This document shows, piece after piece, positions 26,696-35,354 of a DNA stretch of 37,514 bases (its first letter is position 1; every line of letters starts with the position of its first letter). The notes under the pieces are model-generated. The model was not told where the DNA came from and did not search any database. It saw nothing but the letters and a program-made list of their open reading frames with translations. The stretch is taken from positions 1 through 37,514 of the forward strand of contig NZ_JACIEK010000024.1 of assembly GCF_014196835.1 (NCBI RefSeq), read 5' to 3'. The position numbers were made by a program, and so were the translations under genes. Origin of the DNA: Aureimonas pseudogalii (GTDB lineage Bacteria > Pseudomonadota > Alphaproteobacteria > Rhizobiales > Rhizobiaceae).

Positions 26696-27244
26696 ATGAA
26701 GCGCCCTCTGAAAACCTTTGTCGTCGAGCACAAGCGCCGCTCGCGACCCTCTACCGCGACCCCGCCCTCGATCTGGACGGGCACCGCAGGCCGACAGATG
26801 CGCGAGCTCGCTCTGGCCCGTGAACGGGCGGAGGCGTTGGCGAACCCCACCGCCGAGCCGTCACATGCCAGCGAGATCGAGACCGTTTCCGAGAGCGGCT
26901 TACGGGGACGGATCCTCGAGGCGCGGGTCGAGCCGAGAGCGCCCTCCCCGGATGTCGAACCTGCCGATGCGATCGACCGCGCCGTCGTGTCGGCCGCATG
27001 GGAGTTGGACACAGCGTCGGATGTCGACACACCCGGCTCGCCGAAGGTCTCAAAGGCTGCGCAGGCCGCTCCTCGCGATCGTCGGGACGAAGTGGTGATG
27101 CCTCTGTCTGCCCCCGTCACGGCCATCGAGAAGGCGCCGACGACGCGTTCCACCCCGACGGCTTCGGGTTGGCGGGAGCGTCGGCTCGCGCTTCGCCGGA
27201 AGCTTCCTCTCAAGGACCGCTGGAAGTGGGACTTGCCGTTCTGA
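26696..27244 (+). CDS. Hypothetical protein, basic and Ala/Pro/Arg-rich
   Basis: A 182-residue protein I do not recognise functionally. It begins MKRPLKTFVVEHKRRSRPST, a pattern that recurs at the N terminus of uncharacterised alphaproteobacterial, often plasmid-borne, proteins. The middle is low-complexity and probably disordered, and the C terminus is basic (WRERRLALRRKLPLKDRWKW). No membrane segments or enzyme motifs are visible. It ends 85 bases before the convergent HlyD gene. Codon pattern and an ATG in a sensible intergenic position support it being real. Confidence 0.6.
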   Translation: MKRPLKTFVVEHKRRSRPSTATPPSIWTGTAGRQMRELALARERAEALANPTAEPSHASEIETVSESGLRGRILEARVEPRAPSPDVEPADAIDRAVVSAAWELDTASDVDTPGSPKVSKAAQAAPRDRRDEVVMPLSAPVTAIEKAPTTRSTPTASGWRERRLALRRKLPLKDRWKWDLPF

Positions 27245-27329
27245 GCCGATGCCGCCGAGCCCTCCGGTTCTCGCGCCGGTTCGCTCGACGCAACCGCAGC
27301 CTACCACCTCGTCCTCCCCTGCCGAAGGG

Positions 27330-28634
27330 TCACCCCTCGCGGAACGCCCGTTCGAACTGATCGCGAAGCGGTTTGATGACGTAGGACAGGGCCGTGCGAT
27401 CGCCGGTCTTGACGAAGGCCTCGACCGGCATGCCGGGAACGAGCTTCACGGCGCCGAGCCTGGCCGCCTCGTCGGCGCCGATCGCGGCGCGCACCGTGTA
27501 GTAGGACAGGCCGGTTTGCGGCTCGTGGGTGAGATCGGCGCCGATGCGCTCGATCGTGCCCGTCACCTCCGGCGTCGTTCCCTGGTCGAAGGCCGAGAAG
27601 CGCAGGCGAACGCCCTGGCCGATCGTGAGCTGATCGATGTCCTGCGGCGCGATCCGGATCTCGGCCTCCAGCTTGTCGGCCGCCGGCACGATCAGCATGA
27701 CGGCCTCGCCGGGCGCGATCACCGCGTCCGCAGTGTGGACGGCAAGTTCGTGCACGATCCCGGCCTGCGGCGCCCGGATGTCGATGCGCTTCAACTGGTC
27801 GAGCGCGGCGACGCGCCGTTCCTCGAACTCGCCGATCGATCCCTCGACCTCCCGGAGCTCGTTGGCGACCTCCTGCTGCAGGGTCTCGTCGACCTGGATC
27901 ACCTGCAGCCGCGTCTCGGCGATGCGGCCCCTTGCCTGTGCGATGGAGGCGATGAGCGCCCCGCGCTCGCTGGTGAGGCGCGCCGCCTCGCGCTCGAGGC
28001 TGTTGACCCGGGTCACCTGCATCAGGCCCTGCGCCAGAAGCTGCTGGACGCCGGCGAGCTCCTCGAGGATCAGACTGGTCTCGCGGTCCTTGCCGACGAC
28101 CTGCGCCTCCAGCCCCTCGATCTCCTGCGCGAGCTGCGCGGCGCGCTCGCCGAGCTGGGCGATCTGTCCCGCCCGGAAGCTCCGGCGGGCCTCGAACAGG
28201 CGCCGCTCGCCCGAGACGATCCTCACGATCGCCGGATCCGCCGCCCCTGCCGTGAAGCTCTGTCCGAAGGCGATCTGCGATCCGGCGTCGCGCTCGGTGA
28301 CGAGCCGCGCCTCGCGCGCCTGCAGCTCGTTCAGCCGCTTGTCGACGATCGCGAGGTTCGCCCGTGTCTGCGTCGCGTCGAGACGCACGAGGACGTCGCC
28401 GGCCTCGACATGGCTGCCGTTGAGGACGCGGACCTCGGCGACGATGCCGCCCGTCGGATGCTGGACCTTCTTCACGTAGCTGTTCACGACGAGCGTGCCG
28501 CTGGCGATGACGGCGCCCGACAGCGAGGTCGTGGCGGCCCAGCCGCCGGCGCCGAGCGTGAGGACGCCGACCATGACGAGGCCGGCGAGAAGGTTGCGGC
28601 GGATGGCACGATGGGCGGGGGACGGGTTCGCCAT
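27330..28634 (-). CDS. HlyD-family periplasmic adaptor of a type I secretion system
   Basis: A 434-residue membrane-fusion protein of the HlyD/PrtE family. A short cytoplasmic N terminus is followed by one membrane segment (about residues 16-36: LLAGLVMVGVLTLGAGGWAA). A lipoyl-like half (GGIVAEVRVLNGSHVEAGDVLVRLD), a long coiled coil (about 90-270) and a beta-barrel C-terminal part follow. It links the ABC exporter to a TolC-type outer-membrane channel, which is not encoded here. The ATG at 28634 is separated from the upstream ABC stop by one base, so the two are translated together; upstream codons in the same frame fall inside the ABC gene. Confidence 0.92.
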   Translation of the reverse strand: MANPSPAHRAIRRNLLAGLVMVGVLTLGAGGWAATTSLSGAVIASGTLVVNSYVKKVQHPTGGIVAEVRVLNGSHVEAGDVLVRLDATQTRANLAIVDKRLNELQAREARLVTERDAGSQIAFGQSFTAGAADPAIVRIVSGERRLFEARRSFRAGQIAQLGERAAQLAQEIEGLEAQVVGKDRETSLILEELAGVQQLLAQGLMQVTRVNSLEREAARLTSERGALIASIAQARGRIAETRLQVIQVDETLQQEVANELREVEGSIGEFEERRVAALDQLKRIDIRAPQAGIVHELAVHTADAVIAPGEAVMLIVPAADKLEAEIRIAPQDIDQLTIGQGVRLRFSAFDQGTTPEVTGTIERIGADLTHEPQTGLSYYTVRAAIGADEAARLGAVKLVPGMPVEAFVKTGDRTALSYVIKPLRDQFERAFREG

Positions 28635-28635
28635 G

Positions 28636-30381
28636 TCAGGAGGCCTTTCCTTCGGGGGACGGCATGACGCGAAGCCCGCCGGCGAGGGCCGGGCGCTGGA
28701 GAACCTTGCCGAGCACCTCCTCCTTCGGGCCGAAGGCCTGGACCCGGCCGTTGGCCATGGCGAGGACGTGATCGACGCCCGAGAGCGCACTCGGGCGATG
28801 GGCAACCACCACGGCGATGCCGCCCCGGGCCCGGATCGCGAGAATGGCCTGCGTCAACGCCGCCTCGCCCTCGGCATCGAGGTTCGAGTTCGGCTCGTCG
28901 AGCACGACGAGGAAGGGATCGCGGTAGAGGGCGCGCGCGAGGGCGATGCGCTGGCGCTGTCCCGCCGAAAGCACGGTGCCGCTCTCGCCGACCTGCGTCT
29001 CGTAGCCGTCGGAGAGACGCAGGATCATCTCGTGGACGCCGGCGGCCTGGGCTGCCGCAATGATGGCGGAGGCGTCCGGGCTTTCCTCGAAGCGCCCGAT
29101 GTTCTCCGAGATCGTGCCGGCGAAGAGTTCGATGTCCTGCGGCAGGTAGCCGATATGGGGACCGAGGGCTTCGGGCGACCAGCGGTCGAGCGGAGCGCCG
29201 TCGAGGCGCACCTTGCCGCGCAAGGTCGGCCAGACGCCGACCAGGGCGCGGGCGAGCGAGGATTTGCCGGAGGCGCTGGGGCCGATGACGCCGAGCGCCT
29301 GGCCGGCGGTGAGCTCGAAGGAGGCGTCGGTGACGGACAGACGCTGCTCGCCGGGCGGCGCCACACTGACCGCCTCGACCGTGAGCTTCGCCTTCGGGGC
29401 GGGAAGGGTGAGCGTCTCGCTGCGCCCGGGCATGGCGGCCATCAGCCTGTTCAGGCGGGACCAGCTCTGGCGGGCCCCGACGAAGCCCTTCCAGCTGCCG
29501 ATCGCGAGTTCCACGGGGGCGAGGGCCCGGGACATCATGATCGAGCTGGCGATCATGATGCCGCCGGAGGCCTCGCCGTGGATGACCAGCCAGGCGCCGA
29601 GCGCGAGGATGGCCGACTGGAGGATCATGCGGCAGATCTTCGAGGCGCTGCCGAGGCTGCCCGCGACGTTGCCGACGCGGCGCTGGCTGCCGAGGAGACG
29701 GGCGTTGGCCGTCTCCCAGCGGTTGGCGACGCGTCCCGCGAAGCCCATCGCCTGAAGAACCTCGGCATTGCGGCGACTGGCTTCGGAGAGGATGTTGCGC
29801 TCCACCGCGGCCTTCGAGGCTTCCTTGGCCGGACCGACGGTCAGGCGCTCGGTGAGAAACGTCAGGGCGCAGAGGACGAGGGCGCCGACGGTCGCCAGCA
29901 TGCCGATCCAGAAATGGAAGAGAAAGCAGATGCCGAGATAGAGGGGCATCCAGGGCATGTCGAAGAAGGCGGTGGGTCCGACGCTGGAGAGATAGCCGCG
30001 GATCTGGTCGAGGTCGCGCTGGGCCTGCGACCCGTCGCCGGAGGCGCGCATCTTCAGCGGAAGCTGGCTCGAGATGTCGAAGATGCGGCGACCGACGCGT
30101 TCGTCGATCACCGCGGCGCTCCAGCTGAGAACCCGCATGCGCAGCGCATCCAGGACGCCTTGGAAGACGAAGAGAAAGCCGACGATGATCGACAGGCCAA
30201 TGAGCGTCGAGACGCTGCGGCTGGGAATGACGCGATCGTAGACCTGCAGCATGTAGAACGACCCGGTGAGGGCGAGGACGTTCAGCATGCCGCTCATCGC
30301 CCCGACGCCGACGAAGGCGCCGCGGCAGGAGCGAAGGGCGGCGGAGAGCTCGGACGACGAGCCGTTGGAAGCTGGTGTCAT
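28636..30381 (-). CDS. Type I secretion ABC exporter (PrtD-like permease/ATPase)
   Basis: A 581-residue fused permease-ATPase of the type I secretion PrtD/AprD group. There is no N-terminal C39 peptidase-like domain, as is usual for exporters of RTX proteins with uncleaved C-terminal signals. Six membrane segments precede the ATPase, which has Walker A GPSASGKSS, signature LSAGQRQRIALARAL and Walker B LVVLDEPNSNLD. It follows the RTX gene by 49 bases and precedes hlyD by one base, forming the export machinery for the RTX protein. Confidence 0.93.
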   Translation of the reverse strand: MTPASNGSSSELSAALRSCRGAFVGVGAMSGMLNVLALTGSFYMLQVYDRVIPSRSVSTLIGLSIIVGFLFVFQGVLDALRMRVLSWSAAVIDERVGRRIFDISSQLPLKMRASGDGSQAQRDLDQIRGYLSSVGPTAFFDMPWMPLYLGICFLFHFWIGMLATVGALVLCALTFLTERLTVGPAKEASKAAVERNILSEASRRNAEVLQAMGFAGRVANRWETANARLLGSQRRVGNVAGSLGSASKICRMILQSAILALGAWLVIHGEASGGIMIASSIMMSRALAPVELAIGSWKGFVGARQSWSRLNRLMAAMPGRSETLTLPAPKAKLTVEAVSVAPPGEQRLSVTDASFELTAGQALGVIGPSASGKSSLARALVGVWPTLRGKVRLDGAPLDRWSPEALGPHIGYLPQDIELFAGTISENIGRFEESPDASAIIAAAQAAGVHEMILRLSDGYETQVGESGTVLSAGQRQRIALARALYRDPFLVVLDEPNSNLDAEGEAALTQAILAIRARGGIAVVVAHRPSALSGVDHVLAMANGRVQAFGPKEEVLGKVLQRPALAGGLRVMPSPEGKAS

Positions 30382-30430
30382 GGGGGATTCAGGTCCAAAG
30401 GTTCATCGTGCCGGCTCTCCGCCTTCGTGA

Positions 30431-33400
30431 TCAGACGAAGCGGAAGTCGTCTGCGTGGAGGCTGGCGAGGGCGACGTTCTTCAGGGTCAGCGTGTTGGCC
30501 GCGTCGACCGTGATCAGCGTGTCGGATCCGACCTGCGTCGCCGCCGCCGCGACCGCCGCATAGGTCGCGAAGACCGAGCTGTCGAACTGGATGACGTCGA
30601 CGGACCCGGCGCCCGCCACGAAGTCGGTGACGACGTCCTTTCCGAAGTCGGGGTCGAACGCGAACGTGTCGTTCCCCGCGCCGCCGGTCTGCACGTCGTT
30701 GCCGAAGCCGCCCTGCAGGAAGTCGTCGCCGGCTTCGCCCTCGAGCGTGTCGGCGCTGCCAAGTCCCTTCAGGACATCGTTGCCGGCGAGCCCGTTGATG
30801 ACGTCGGCCCCACTGGTGCCCGTCAGCGTATCGTTGCCTTCGGTTCCAGCAAGAGCAGGCTGTCTACCAACAGCTGCCTGGATCTCAGCGCGGTTCCAGC
30901 TGGAACCGTCTGCGAACTCGAACCGGTCGATGCCCCAGTTGGCGGTCGTGCTGTAGAACTGCTCATCCACCGTGATCACTTCTCCAGTCGCGATGACGGT
31001 TACGGCGAGATGGACGCCATTCCGGGCGAGGCTGATGTCGGACGCATTGAGGTTCTTGAAGCGCAGGACATCGACTTCGGTCGTGGATCCCGACTCGTCA
31101 TCGATGAGGTCGCTTCCGTCGCCGCGGCTGTAGACGTAGGTGTCAGACCCGGTTCCACCTCGAAGGGTATCGTTGCCGGTGCCCGTTTCCAAGACGTCGT
31201 TGCCCGAGGTGCCGCTGAGAGTGTCGCTGCCCGCCGTGCCGCGCAGCGTTTGGTCAACGGGTACATTTGCGATCTTCAATCGGATGTCGGCCTGGGACCA
31301 GGTCGTTCCGTCGGCGAAGACGACCTGTTCAACGCCCTGTCCGTAGTAGGTCTCCGCGCCGTCCCGAAGGGTGATCGCGCCACCGTCGCCGACGCCGGGA
31401 GCGCTTTCGGCGATCACCAGTGTGACGGCCTTGCCGCTGCGGGTGAAGCTGACGGCACCGGGGTTGATACCCTCGAGCACGAGCTTGTCGGTGGAGCCCG
31501 CGTTGGTTCCTTCGGTGATGGTGTCGCTGCCGTCGCCCCGGGCGTAGACGTAGGTGTCGGAACTGAAGCCGCCGTCGATCGTGTCGTTGCCGCCACCGCC
31601 TCGAATGGTGTCTGCGTTGCTGGAGCCGTCGATCGTGTCGTTGCCGCTGGTGGCAGCCTGGGCGATGACACGCGCACGCATCTGCTCCTGCGTCCAGATG
31701 GTGCCGTTGTCGAAGACGACGCTCTCGACGCCCTGGCTGTAGTAGGTGTCGATCTGATCGCGCAGCTGGATGGAGCCGCCGTCGGCGGCGCCGGCAGCGG
31801 AAGGGGCGATGACCAGGGTGAGGTGGTTGCCGTTACGCACCAGCGAGACGTCCGACGGATTGATGCCGGTGAGGACGAGCTTGTCGGCGGCGCCCGCGTT
31901 GGTTCCTTCGGTGATGATGTCGCTGCCGTCGCCTCGGGCGTAGACGTAGGTGTCGTCGCCGCTGCCTCCGCTCAGACTGTCGTTGCCCTGGCCACCGCGA
32001 AGGATTTCTGCACCGATACTTCCTTCGATCGCATCGCGACCCGCATTACCTATTCCATAACCGTTCTCGCCAATTTTTAAGGTATCATCACCAACTCCAC
32101 CTAAAACAATCTCTCCATCTCTGTACAACGAAAACTCATATATTCCATAGTCTAGATTTTTATTAACAACTAGCCATTCGATCACATTATGCAATTCTTT
32201 GAACAGACCATTTGCACCTTCGTAGCTTGACTGCCCCTCAAAAATCTTCAGTGCACTTTTAATATCTCTAAGCATATGCGCATCAGAAACCAAATTACCC
32301 GTTCTAGTGGCCTCAACCAATTGAACAAAGTCTCTTAACGTGCCTGATACCGTATTATTCACCGCATTATATCTAAATGCCGCAAATGGAATTAGCCAAT
32401 TATGAGAGTCCGCTGAAACGTTTTGATCAAGCAAGCCCTTCATATAAAGTGATGGTATAAGTTGCGGGACTATTTTCAAAGCAAAAATGTCAACCACGTT
32501 CTTAAAAACGTCGTTGATCTGACGAGCGCTTGCAGCATCGATTGCCCTATCGGCCCAGATGTTTTGTCCAAAGTATGCAGCTAGCGCATCAACCTTACGT
32601 CCATCAACGAGGGTGCCATATTTATTTACACCCGCAGCCGATGCTCCGGACCATGCAATAAAGACGCCTTCTAGATCTGCATATAATTTATTAAAACCGC
32701 CGATACCAAGCGTATCAAGTAATGCATCATATTTCTGAGAAAGAGTTGAATTGATTGAATATGCATAAGAAAATGCATGCATGTTGCCGGACCCCTGCAC
32801 ATCCGCAACATATAATTTTTTTATGTCATTGTTAATTGGCGACGAAATTTGGATTGAAGCAAATTGATTGAGAACAAAAGATACAGATTGCGTCTCATGA
32901 ACCACTCCGCTTTCAAACGTAACCTTACTAACGGCGTTTACCGGGTTACCGGCATTCTGAAATCTTGCGCTCTGATATTTTGTGTCGACTTCTTTAATGT
33001 TAAGATCTTTTAGGTATTTTAGTTCGCCTTGGTCCGTAATGCCATTACTATTTGAGTCATTCCATACCGTTAATTTAGAAAAGACGCTATCGTCTTTGTT
33101 GATTACTTTATCCCCATTGGAGTCATAAGCAGAAAGGGCTACAAAGCCAATTTCGCTTTCGTTTCCAAACAACTCAGATACGTCGTCGATCTTGCCGTTT
33201 AAATTTTTGTCAAGAGATAGAAGACCATCGCTCGGCTGCACCCATGCTGTACGTTCGGCAAATCCATCTTGATCCAAATCAAAATAGACACTGGAATCAG
33301 CTAACTGCGTAAGGGACACACCGTTACCATCAAGATCAATCACGACTGGATCAATCGGGCGTGGCGTAGGTATCGGAGGATTGGGAATTGGGCGAGGTGT

Positions 33401-33616
33401 TGGTATTGGCACTGGATTGGGATTTGGTCGCGGCGTCGGAATAGGAACAGGCCCAGGAGGCTGAGGATGCTCCGGGTCTGGTGACGGCGCGGTAGGTGGT
33501 TCAGCGGGGGGCTGTGGCAATGGTTGATTTGGATTTGGCTCAGGTCTTAAAGGGTCGCCCAAAGGTCCGTTTGGGTTTTTGTCGAAGTATCTTTGAATAT
33601 CTCCGGCGTCTTTCAT
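30431..33616 (-). CDS. RTX protein with FrpC-like self-processing module, type I secreted
   Basis: A 1061-residue secreted calcium-binding protein. Residues 20-88 are strongly proline-rich. Asp89-Pro90 then leads into VVIDLDGNGV, the start of a FrpC-like module with EF-hand-like loops (FDLDQDGFAERTAWV, LDKNLNGKIDDVSELFG, YDSNGDKVINKDD, NDSNSNGITDQGEL) over residues 90-210. Residues 225-500 resemble the conserved middle region of large RTX proteins. From about 515 on there are nonapeptide repeats (GGxGxDx) interleaved with three larger repeats, and the C terminus (LKNVALASLHADDFRFV) looks like a type I secretion signal. In FrpC the equivalent Asp-Pro bond is cut in the presence of calcium and the new Asp end cross-links to lysines; that activity is inferred here. 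Codons are AT-rich up to about residue 515 and GC-rich after it. The start overlaps the upstream small gene by four bases. Confidence 0.9.
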   Translation of the reverse strand: MKDAGDIQRYFDKNPNGPLGDPLRPEPNPNQPLPQPPAEPPTAPSPDPEHPQPPGPVPIPTPRPNPNPVPIPTPRPIPNPPIPTPRPIDPVVIDLDGNGVSLTQLADSSVYFDLDQDGFAERTAWVQPSDGLLSLDKNLNGKIDDVSELFGNESEIGFVALSAYDSNGDKVINKDDSVFSKLTVWNDSNSNGITDQGELKYLKDLNIKEVDTKYQSARFQNAGNPVNAVSKVTFESGVVHETQSVSFVLNQFASIQISSPINNDIKKLYVADVQGSGNMHAFSYAYSINSTLSQKYDALLDTLGIGGFNKLYADLEGVFIAWSGASAAGVNKYGTLVDGRKVDALAAYFGQNIWADRAIDAASARQINDVFKNVVDIFALKIVPQLIPSLYMKGLLDQNVSADSHNWLIPFAAFRYNAVNNTVSGTLRDFVQLVEATRTGNLVSDAHMLRDIKSALKIFEGQSSYEGANGLFKELHNVIEWLVVNKNLDYGIYEFSLYRDGEIVLGGVGDDTLKIGENGYGIGNAGRDAIEGSIGAEILRGGQGNDSLSGGSGDDTYVYARGDGSDIITEGTNAGAADKLVLTGINPSDVSLVRNGNHLTLVIAPSAAGAADGGSIQLRDQIDTYYSQGVESVVFDNGTIWTQEQMRARVIAQAATSGNDTIDGSSNADTIRGGGGNDTIDGGFSSDTYVYARGDGSDTITEGTNAGSTDKLVLEGINPGAVSFTRSGKAVTLVIAESAPGVGDGGAITLRDGAETYYGQGVEQVVFADGTTWSQADIRLKIANVPVDQTLRGTAGSDTLSGTSGNDVLETGTGNDTLRGGTGSDTYVYSRGDGSDLIDDESGSTTEVDVLRFKNLNASDISLARNGVHLAVTVIATGEVITVDEQFYSTTANWGIDRFEFADGSSWNRAEIQAAVGRQPALAGTEGNDTLTGTSGADVINGLAGNDVLKGLGSADTLEGEAGDDFLQGGFGNDVQTGGAGNDTFAFDPDFGKDVVTDFVAGAGSVDVIQFDSSVFATYAAVAAAATQVGSDTLITVDAANTLTLKNVALASLHADDFRFV
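30860..32010 (-). repeat. Three tandem repeat units (about 115-135 aa each) inside the RTX gene
   Basis: Three units at roughly 31650-32010, 31250-31650 and 30860-31250 share the order: RTX nonapeptides, DTYVYARGDGSD, DKLVLxGINPxxVS, a GG-x-I-x-LRD strand, TYYxQGVExVVF and a W-rich end. The first two are very similar at DNA level; the third is more diverged (SEGSDxID replaced by SRGDGSDLIDDE). Each unit alternates a calcium-binding roll with a haemolysin-type calcium-binding related segment. Confidence 0.8.
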
Positions 33617-33837
33617 ATCCAGCTTACTGCTATCGTCGTAAAAGTTTCTCCATGCACCGGGGTTTTTTTGAACTCATTCATTGAATCAAACCAAGGGTTA
33701 CCTGTATCCTTGGACATCTTGTCAATATATGACTCATCTACATTTGCTGGAATGATTTCAAATTGGCTTATTCCGAGCTGCTGATTCATTTGGCCCAGCA
33801 GAAATTGCTTGCTAAGAAAATTAAACAACGCGCTCAT
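33613..33837 (-). CDS. Small protein (74 aa) translationally coupled to the RTX gene
   Basis: The frame starts with ATG at 33837 behind a perfect GGAGG (33842-33846) and ends in TGA that overlaps the RTX ATG by four bases (ATGA). The product (MSALFNFLSKQFLLGQMNQQ...) has no signal peptide or clear domain and I do not recognise it. It is AT-rich like the first half of the RTX gene, so the two probably arrived together. As first gene of the operon it could be a chaperone, an immunity or holding factor, or a leader that sets RTX translation. None of these is shown by the sequence. Confidence 0.7.
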   Translation of the reverse strand: MSALFNFLSKQFLLGQMNQQLGISQFEIIPANVDESYIDKMSKDTGNPWFDSMNEFKKTPVHGETFTTIAVSWI

Positions 33838-34361
33838 ATGTCCTCCGGTTTAGTTTTCATAATTCGAATTGATGGAATAATTTCCGTCCAGATAAAGAAA
33901 ATCTGGCAGAGACGACAGCTTGATAACAACACATTATCATAAATAATGTAGTATTAATTATCATAAGATGTTAAGGACGGTGATTGTGTTTTAGTTTTAG
34001 TTCTTATCTTGTTGAAAAAATATATAAACAAAAATATTTAAACATTGAGTGCGCAAGATCTTATTGTTAAAATGCAAAGTAGACGTGTGAATAACAAACG
34101 CGTCAACGCCGAACCACCCTTCCCGGTTGCGCATAATATGCATTATTTTTTGCGGCAGAAAAGGGAAATCTATTTATAACGCTTCCAAAAATGTTGTTTT
34201 TGAAAATAAGAAACCATAATGATGCAATAATAATATACTGTTTCTGCCTTAATTTCATTCTGGCAAATTATAATGTCCTGCAATAGAAATATAATTGTAT
34301 ATTGGCAGCGGGATAATTTTACATTTCAATACGAGTTTTGCCGTGTTAGATTTTGTCTTTA
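33838..34361. promoter_or_regulatory. AT-rich leader/promoter region of the RTX operon
   Basis: About 520 bases, very AT-rich, with no gene on either strand. It must carry the promoter for the leftward RTX operon. Many TATAAT-like words occur, so no single -10 can be chosen by eye. The right end abuts the outer IS5 element at 34362. The low GC contrasts sharply with the IS and smo DNA and marks a separate origin. Confidence 0.6.
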
Positions 34362-34517
34362 GTGTCAGGATCCATTGATTTGAGGCGCGCCGTCTGATTC
34401 AGGTTCCGTTCGGGGGGACTGGATATGAGCGATCTGTCCTGGCTGACGGACGAGCAGCTGAATCGGCTTCGTCCGTTCTTTCCCATGAGCCACGGCAGAC
34501 CGCGGGTCGATGACTAG

Positions 34518-35354
34518 GGTCTGTTAGCGCTTGAGCCAGTCCAGAGCGGCGGCGAGGCATAGGACGCCGAGGAAGCTGGCGGCGGTTTTCTCGTATCGGG
34601 TGGCGACGGCGCGCCATTCCTTGAGCCGCGCCCAGAGCCGCTCGACCTTGTTGCGGTTGTTGTAGATCCATTCCGGGCAGGCGACCGGCGCCTCGTGCCG
34701 CAGCGGCGGAATGGCGGGACGCGATCCCATGTCCCAGATGTGCTGGCGGAAAGCGTGGCTGGTGTAGCCGCGATCCGCCACGACCCACTCGGGCACATCC
34801 GACAGACGATCGAGAAGTGGAACGGCGTGCGGCAGTTCGTGCGCCTGTCCCGGCGCCAGACGAAAGGCGATGGCATGTCCTGCGCCATCGGCCATCACGC
34901 AAGCTTTGGTCCCATAGCCTCCACGAGATCGGCCAAGCGCTTCACGATCATCTCGCTCTTTCGCAGATCCCCCTTTCGACTGGCGCCTGCCGCCTTTTGA
35001 TGGGCTCGGATGTTGGTGCCGTCGAGAAAGGTCATGCCGAACTTGATGCCGTTCTCCTGGACCAGGGCCAGCAGCCTTTCCCAGGCTCCCAGCCGCGACC
35101 AGCGGATGAAGGTCTGCGCTGCCATCCACCAGGGTCCGAGTTCAGCCGGCACGGACCGCCACTTCGCCCCATTCTGATGGCGCCAGAGGATGGCCTCGAT
35201 CGTGCGCCGCAGATGCGGGCTTGGGACCTTGGCATGCGGGCGGCAGATCTCGATCAGCGGCTCCAGCACAGCCCATTGTTGATCCGTCAGCATCTCGCTC
35301 TCCATCATCGAAAAAGCGATCGACATAGAGTCGGGAGCAGGCGCTAACAGCGTC
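34518..35354 (-). mobile_element. IS5-family element, inner copy, with CTAG target duplication
   Basis: An 837-base element whose ends are GGTCTGTTAGCGC (left) and the complement of GACGCTGTTAGCGC (right). It is bracketed by CTAG at 34514-34517 and 35355-35358, the 4-base duplication expected for IS5-type insertion (YTAR). It therefore entered the outer IS5 element by true transposition. Confidence 0.9.
34524..35326 (-). CDS. IS5-family transposase, two frames joined by -1 frameshifting
   Basis: The first frame (35326 to 34895, 143 codons) gives MSIAFSMMESEMLTDQQWAV through GMTFLDGTNIRAHQKAAG, containing the first catalytic Asp. The second frame, -1 relative to it and open to the stop at 34524-34526, gives ERDDREALGRSRGGYGTKAC, WVVADRGYTSHAF with the second Asp, and NRNKVERLWARLKEWR with the catalytic Glu. 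The overlap includes AAAGGGG (complement of 34970-34976), a good slippery heptamer. This two-frame design is normal for the IS427 group, so the gene is probably functional rather than broken. Confidence 0.87.

Noticed and set aside
28495-30513. 672-codon plus-strand frame opposite the type I exporter
   Set aside because: Shadow of two genes with clear Walker and HlyD motifs; composition typical of antisense GC-rich DNA.
30860-32010. CRISPR-like repeats
   Set aside because: The repeats are in-frame protein repeats of the RTX gene with conserved coding content, not short direct repeats with unique spacers.
34524-35326. Inner IS5 transposase as a frameshifted pseudogene
   Set aside because: The two overlapping frames and the AAAGGGG slippery site are the normal design for this IS group.
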